NCBI GenBank assembly: GCA_025526995.1
Contig: JAHLKG010000017.1
Coordinates: 434,001-498,000, forward strand
Length of the DNA stretch: 64,000 nucleotides
Reading direction: 5' to 3'
DNA from: Powellomyces hirtus
Lineage: Eukaryota > Chytridiomycota > Chytridiomycetes > Spizellomycetales > Powellomycetaceae
The position numbers were made by a program, and so were the translations under genes. A model generated the notes under the pieces. That model was not told where the DNA came from. It saw only the letters and a program-made list of their open reading frames with translations, and ran no database searches. Positions 59,588 to 64,000 of this stretch are shown here, piece after piece. Position 1 is the stretch's first letter, and each line of letters starts with the position of its first letter.

Positions 59588-62500
59588 CTATTCTTTGGCT
59601 GCTGCCGCGCTGGCAGCAAGCTTGGCGCGGTGCTCGGCGCCCTGCCTCCATATATCCTGGATGAAAGCCTGCTGCTGGCCCGTCAGGGTCTGCTGCAGCA
59701 GCGACGCTGTGTCTGGTCTCGCGGCGAGTTTCTGCATGGTGGTTTCAAACAATGTGTAGGCGTCGATGCTGTCGAGCGGGCTCTCGAAAAAGATGTCTTC
59801 TTCCAGGTCCTCCACGTCCCACATGTCGTCATCGTCATCGTCATCGTCGTCACCTTCGTAAGTGCCGTCGTAGGTTGTAGCGGCACCACCTTCTGGGTTG
59901 CTGTCCGAGGCTTTCTTGGCCAGCATCTCGAGGTACTCGTCGTCATTGTCCAGAACGTCGGTGTCGTCTGATAGGAAATGGGTGTTGTCAGTTACGCTAA
60001 ACTGATGCGCATAGCGCGGGGTAAGAAAGAGGGACCTCACCTGTAGAGTCTTTAAACAGCTGTTCCACATCTTCATCATCTTCGACATCCTCATCCTCGT
60101 CCAATTCTTCAGTGTACATTTTCTCCTCCTCCTCACGTGCCTGCAGCGCCGCGGGGTAGGTCTCAAACACCGTCAGGACGCCCTGGAGGAGCTGTCCCCA
60201 CACCGCACCCTGGAGGGACGGGGGAAGCATTTCCGCGGGAAGCTCCAGGACCGCCGACAAGGCAACGATGCACAGCTTCTTGTCATGCACGCGACGGAAC
60301 TCGGCCAGGTTTTTGAACCACAGAGTGAGGAACGCGGTGGTGGCGCCGCGCTGTTCCAGTAACGTCAGTGTACCGGCAGGGTTGTAGTAGATGGCGTTGA
60401 TGATGACCTCGAGACATCGGACTCGGAAGGCGGCTTTCTTGGCTTTGCCAAGGTAGGGGATGGCGAGGTCGATGAATTCCGGGACGAGCGGGTCAACGCG
60501 GCCGCGGAGATGGAGGAGCATGGCTTCAATGAGATCACACGCGCGACTCCGGTTAACGTTAGTGATCAGGTCGTTTTCATTGTCACGCAGAATGGTTTGG
60601 ATGATGTCAAACATCTGTGTCTGGTGCTCGGTGCTCTGAGCAAATGTGTCCTTGCCGTATGAAATAAAGTTTTCAAGCGAGTTTGTCATCTCGTCAATGT
60701 AGTCGTAAGCGTCCGTCTTGAAGGCCTTGTACACGTACGGCCACATTTGCCACATGACGGGGGAGATGGTCTTTGAGCAGAAGGTGGTTGTTTCAATGAC
60801 TTCAAAGACCTCCTCGTAGAGGTCTGAAAAGGATAGACAGAAGTGTAAGAGGCAGAGTGGAGTGAAGCGAAACAACGAAGTATATCTTACCAACAGTGTT
60901 TCGCTCAAGCACAAAGATGATGGCAGGGGCCACAATCACTTCGAGCTGAGCCAGAATCTGAGGAGAGGCTTCCATAGCGAGCACGAGGGTGCAGACGGTC
61001 CTCATGACACCCTGAGCAGCCGCGGTCTTCTCGTCGAGTTGCTCCGACATGTCGATATCCTCGCCCTCGGCAAACACCTCGTTCATGATGCGGAGGAAAG
61101 TCTCGCAAAGCTGAGTGGCGAGCTGAACCGCGAACGGGCTGAGTTCTTCCGAGAAGTCGGCCACCAGGCTCTCCAGCACCTGCGTGAGCGATTCCATGTC
61201 GACCTCGTTGGTAAGCATCATTAAGGCCTCAATGACTTCCTGCACATGGGGCTTCATGGCTTCGTGGATTGATTTGATGGTCAGGAATGGTCGCAGGGCC
61301 ATGGCACCCGACACACGCACGGGCAGGTCGCTGTCGCGCAGGCATGCAAGCACGCCCTGGAAAGCGTACTGGCGATGCTCGTCGTTCTCGAATCTGGCCT
61401 CCTCGTAGCTGAGGAGAGTCTCGCATGCTCGCGCACGCAAGAACCCGTACGAGCTCTTCAACTCGGGCAAGACGTTGTTGACCAAAAACATTTCAATGTG
61501 GCCGACGACAGGCGAGTTCTGGTCGGTAGCGAGGGGAGCGAGGGTAGACATCAATTTGAGCGCTCCGTCTTTTTGACGAGGGTCGCGGTGTTCGGCGGGG
61601 GTTTCGTTGTACCTGAAGGACGCAGCAGTCAATACCTCACCTCGACAGGACATTGCTAGTGATACCGTTGCTTACTTGGTGATGACGCTGTTGACGAGAT
61701 TCATGATGGGCTGGAAGGTCTGCTTCGATCGCAGCTTGGCGATGCTGAACACGAGGGTTTCCGCAGCATGTACGGGACTCCGGAAATCCTCCAACGGGTT
61801 GTCGATCTTTTTGTGAACATACTCCAGCGGGTCGTCTTCCCACTGTTCCTGGTCTTCCTGACTGAAGCAGAGTTGTGGGAAAATGAAATGCATGATGATA
61901 GCTTCCAGGTGGGGTTTGATGATGTTCCATGTGACTTTGGGTTTTACACTATAATTGAAAAAGTAAGATCGTCGCTGCGTTTGCTGTGTACGCTGGGAGT
62001 ATGCATGCTTACCAGTTTTCCAAGAAGTTGGCAATCAGCTGCTTCACTCTGGACGACATCCAGGTCCCAGAGACCAACAGTTCGATTTGCTTCAGATATG
62101 CGTTTAGAATGTTTGGGGCGAAGTGCTCCATGAACATCACAGAGAAGGCTTGGTACTTCTTCTCTGGTTTGCGTCCATATCTAAGTGGGAGTCCCCAGTG
62201 AGTACGAGTTCATTGAAGACCATAGCGGGTGCGACGATCGCGCTCTTCTCTTTTACCTCTCGAACAGAACGTTCAGGCAAGAGTATGCCCACTTCTTGGC
62301 CTTCCACCACGGGTGCGCTTCGCGCTCCGACGGATCCTCAGGCATGCCAGGGATGCCAGCGTGAAGCGGCTTTTCGACGATCGTCACGAAAAGAGTCCCC
62401 CAGGGAACCAGAGATGCAGAGCTTTGTTGGGTTTCCGACAACGAGAGCTACAAATACAAACACGTTGAATGGGCGCACTGGCTCGCAAGCAGAGAAAAAT

Positions 62501-63403
62501 GAGATATATACCCTAATGGTGGAGTTGTACGTCTTCAAGATGGATTTGACGAGAAAGCCAGCTTCCTGCGAGTCAGACGCCACCAAGCGGGTGGCAACAG
62601 CGTGGAGGATGGGAAGTCCCTGCTCAATGACAACATTTACAGCCTTGCGCTTCTCCTGTTGACCCCATCTGATTCCCTTCTGTTAGCCGCTTTGGCAGAG
62701 TGAACGGTGCCACCACATATTGACTGATGCTTACTGGTAGGTCTTGACAAACTCGTAGAGAGCAGCCACTCCAGCATGGACAGACTGCTCGTCGGACGAC
62801 TGAACCAGCTGCATCACTTCCGGGAGGTACTGAGGCCATCGGCCCTCAAGATGATCAGCCGAGAGCATCGATCCGAGGCAGGCAATAAGTTGCACTCTAT
62901 GTGTTGTCCGATTTTAGTGTGCAGCTCCCAAAGAAATTGATTTCGCGAGTGGCTAGTACCTCAGTCTCTGTGGTAGGGCTACAATCGCTTGCAGGATGTG
63001 CTGACGCACAAACTCCTTGTCCTGCTCGTCGAGCGGATTCCCCTTTGCAACATCCCATCCTCGTTGGCAGCGGTTCTTGAAGTAGACCGCGGCTGCAGGA
63101 TATCAAGGCGTGTTGGTTTCGACTGTACATTCGCGCTCCACTAACGCCCCCCCCCCCTCATTTTGCTGACCTGCTTGTCGGACTGCTTCGTCAGCCTCCG
63201 GGGATCCCAAAATTTGCAGGACAGCAGGCAAGAAGCCAACGGACACTTCGACCTGCAAGAAGACTTAGCAAAGTCCGACAGAGACAGAGTTTTCACAAGC
63301 CAAGAGATCACACCTTCTTCAATTCCTGCTCTGCGGGAATGCGGATAGCTTCCTCCGGCCGCACCGTTGCGGAGAACAGCTGATACAAAGTGGTTACGTC
63401 CAT
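59588..63403 (-). CDS. Importin-7/8 (Sxm1/Nmd5) karyopherin
   Basis: Importin-beta proteins of the IPO7/8 group carry ribosomal proteins, histones and other cargo into the nucleus. The gene runs from ATG 63403 to a stop at 59588 through about ten exons, for roughly 1040 residues, the family norm. The N-terminus (LYQLFSATVRPEEAIRIPAEQELKK) and AAVYFKNRCQRGWD, EFVRQHILQAIVALPQRLR, VQLIACLGSMLSADH form the Ran-binding HEAT repeats. Later blocks include EDDPLEYVHKKIDNPLEDFRSP, GFLRARACETLLSYEEARFEN and VMWQMWPYVYKAF. The tail is acidic (DVEDDEDVEQLF, then a nine-aspartate run), as is usual for this group. It converges with the MYST gene, 169 bases apart. Confidence 0.93.
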
Positions 63404-63877
63404 GCTGATTGAGGTGCTCTCCGCTATAGGCTTGAGCGGTTACGAGGAAGCTCAATTAGCCTTTAGCAAATTGGGAAAACTTGCAAAAGTGCTAAAAGAC
63501 CGCAATATAGAACGGTGACAGTTCACGTGACAAAAACAAAAATGAACGTGAACCTCTGATGAGTCAGCAGATGAGGCGCAAACCTCCGCTCCTCCTTCCC
63601 TTTTTGACATATGCTTCCACAAAGACAAAGGCACCACAAACCTTGGTAGCCAGGAGAAATAGAATGTCACTCAAAATAGGCTCGGAGAATATCATGACGT
63701 TAACCTTCAGAGATGAGACTACTCTTTGTTCGTCTACGGTACTGCAATTTCTCCAGACTTCTAAGCTGCTGTCCGCAAAATGATCGCTGTCGAGCGTTCC
63801 GGATCAATGAAGTATGCTGGATCATGTTTGATGCTGAATTCGACACCAACTGATGAAATCTTTCTAATTTGTCGGCC
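63404..63877. promoter_or_regulatory. Divergent promoter, importin / right-edge gene
   Basis: Head-to-head gap with no supported frame. Nothing specific could be read beyond its position between two starts. Confidence 0.35.
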
Positions 63878-64000
63878 ATGCGAAGCGCAAAGTCGCCAGC
63901 AGTTCAGCTTCACTTTCGCAAGCCACCAAGAAAAGACTCTTCCCCTCCCTTCAATTACGATGCGCGAAACGATCCGGCGTTACAGCACTGGTTTGCAAGA
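63878..64000 (+). CDS. Start of an unidentified gene, cut by window edge
   Basis: An ATG at 63878 opens a frame running 41 codons to the last base. The visible part is basic, then reads FNYDARNDPALQHWFAR. I do not recognise it. Its position opposite the importin start and its natural composition favour a real N-terminal exon, but 41 codons is weak evidence. Confidence 0.4.
   Translation, partial: MRSAKSPAVQLHFRKPPRKDSSPPFNYDARNDPALQHWFAR

Noticed and set aside
59630..59971. 113-codon plus frame over the importin tail
   Set aside because: Antisense of the acidic importin C-terminus (Asp codons read as Val/Ile runs); not a gene.

Overview
The window is nuclear DNA from a fungus, most probably a flagellated (zoosporic, chytrid-like) one. 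Nearly every gene is broken by short GT-AG introns of about 50-100 bases with CAG, TAG or AAG acceptors. The gene set includes fungal markers (a velvet-domain regulator, Cas1-type O-acetyltransferase, secreted small proteins with dibasic sites) together with CFAP299, a cilium/flagellum protein that non-flagellated fungi have no obvious use for. Gene models were rebuilt by hand by joining open frames at splice sites. For most models the summed exon length is an exact multiple of three, which supports the joins.

Layout, left to right: a 5'-truncated PIF1 helicase (1-2111, +); DPH4/DNAJC24 for diphthamide synthesis (2808-3615, -); an unrecognised 247-residue protein with a compact promoter (4519-5262, -); a 2.6 kb non-coding stretch with a perfect 17-bp inverted repeat; a velvet-family regulator (7850-10175, +); a 7.9 kb stretch with no gene I can support (10176-18042); a membrane-anchored coiled-coil protein ending in a glycogen-binding CBM48 domain (18043-21145, -); a Frag1/DRAM/Sfk1 membrane protein (21688-22672, -); a giant TM-SMP-START-GOLD lipid-transfer-type protein (23553-28485, +); a PAZ-CCHC-CCHC-FKBP-TPR fusion (28916-32186, +); NOP56 (32717-34406, +); a short-chain dehydrogenase (35569-37015, +); a WD40 protein with a long disordered N-terminus (37853-41941, +); Cas1/CASD1 O-acetyltransferase (42328-44863, -); FKBP25 (45321-46385, -); RNA polymerase III subunit RPC2 (46711-50633, +); CFAP299 (50854-51848, -); three secreted proteins (His/Asp-rich with dibasic sites; LEA-like alanine-rich; cysteine-rich; 52537-57101, +); a MYST histone acetyltransferase (57483-59418, +); importin-7/8 (59588-63403, -); and the start of a gene cut by the right edge (63878, +).

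The standout is the 878-residue fusion at 28916-32186. An Argonaute-type L1-PAZ segment (small-RNA 3'-end binding) is joined to two zinc knuckles and then to an FKBP-TPR immunophilin, the class of Hsp90 co-chaperone that helps load Argonaute in other eukaryotes. No MID or PIWI domain is present. This suggests a dedicated small-RNA handling or Argonaute-loading factor of undescribed architecture. The neighbouring TM-SMP-START-GOLD protein and the TM-coiled-coil-CBM48 protein are also unusual domain combinations.
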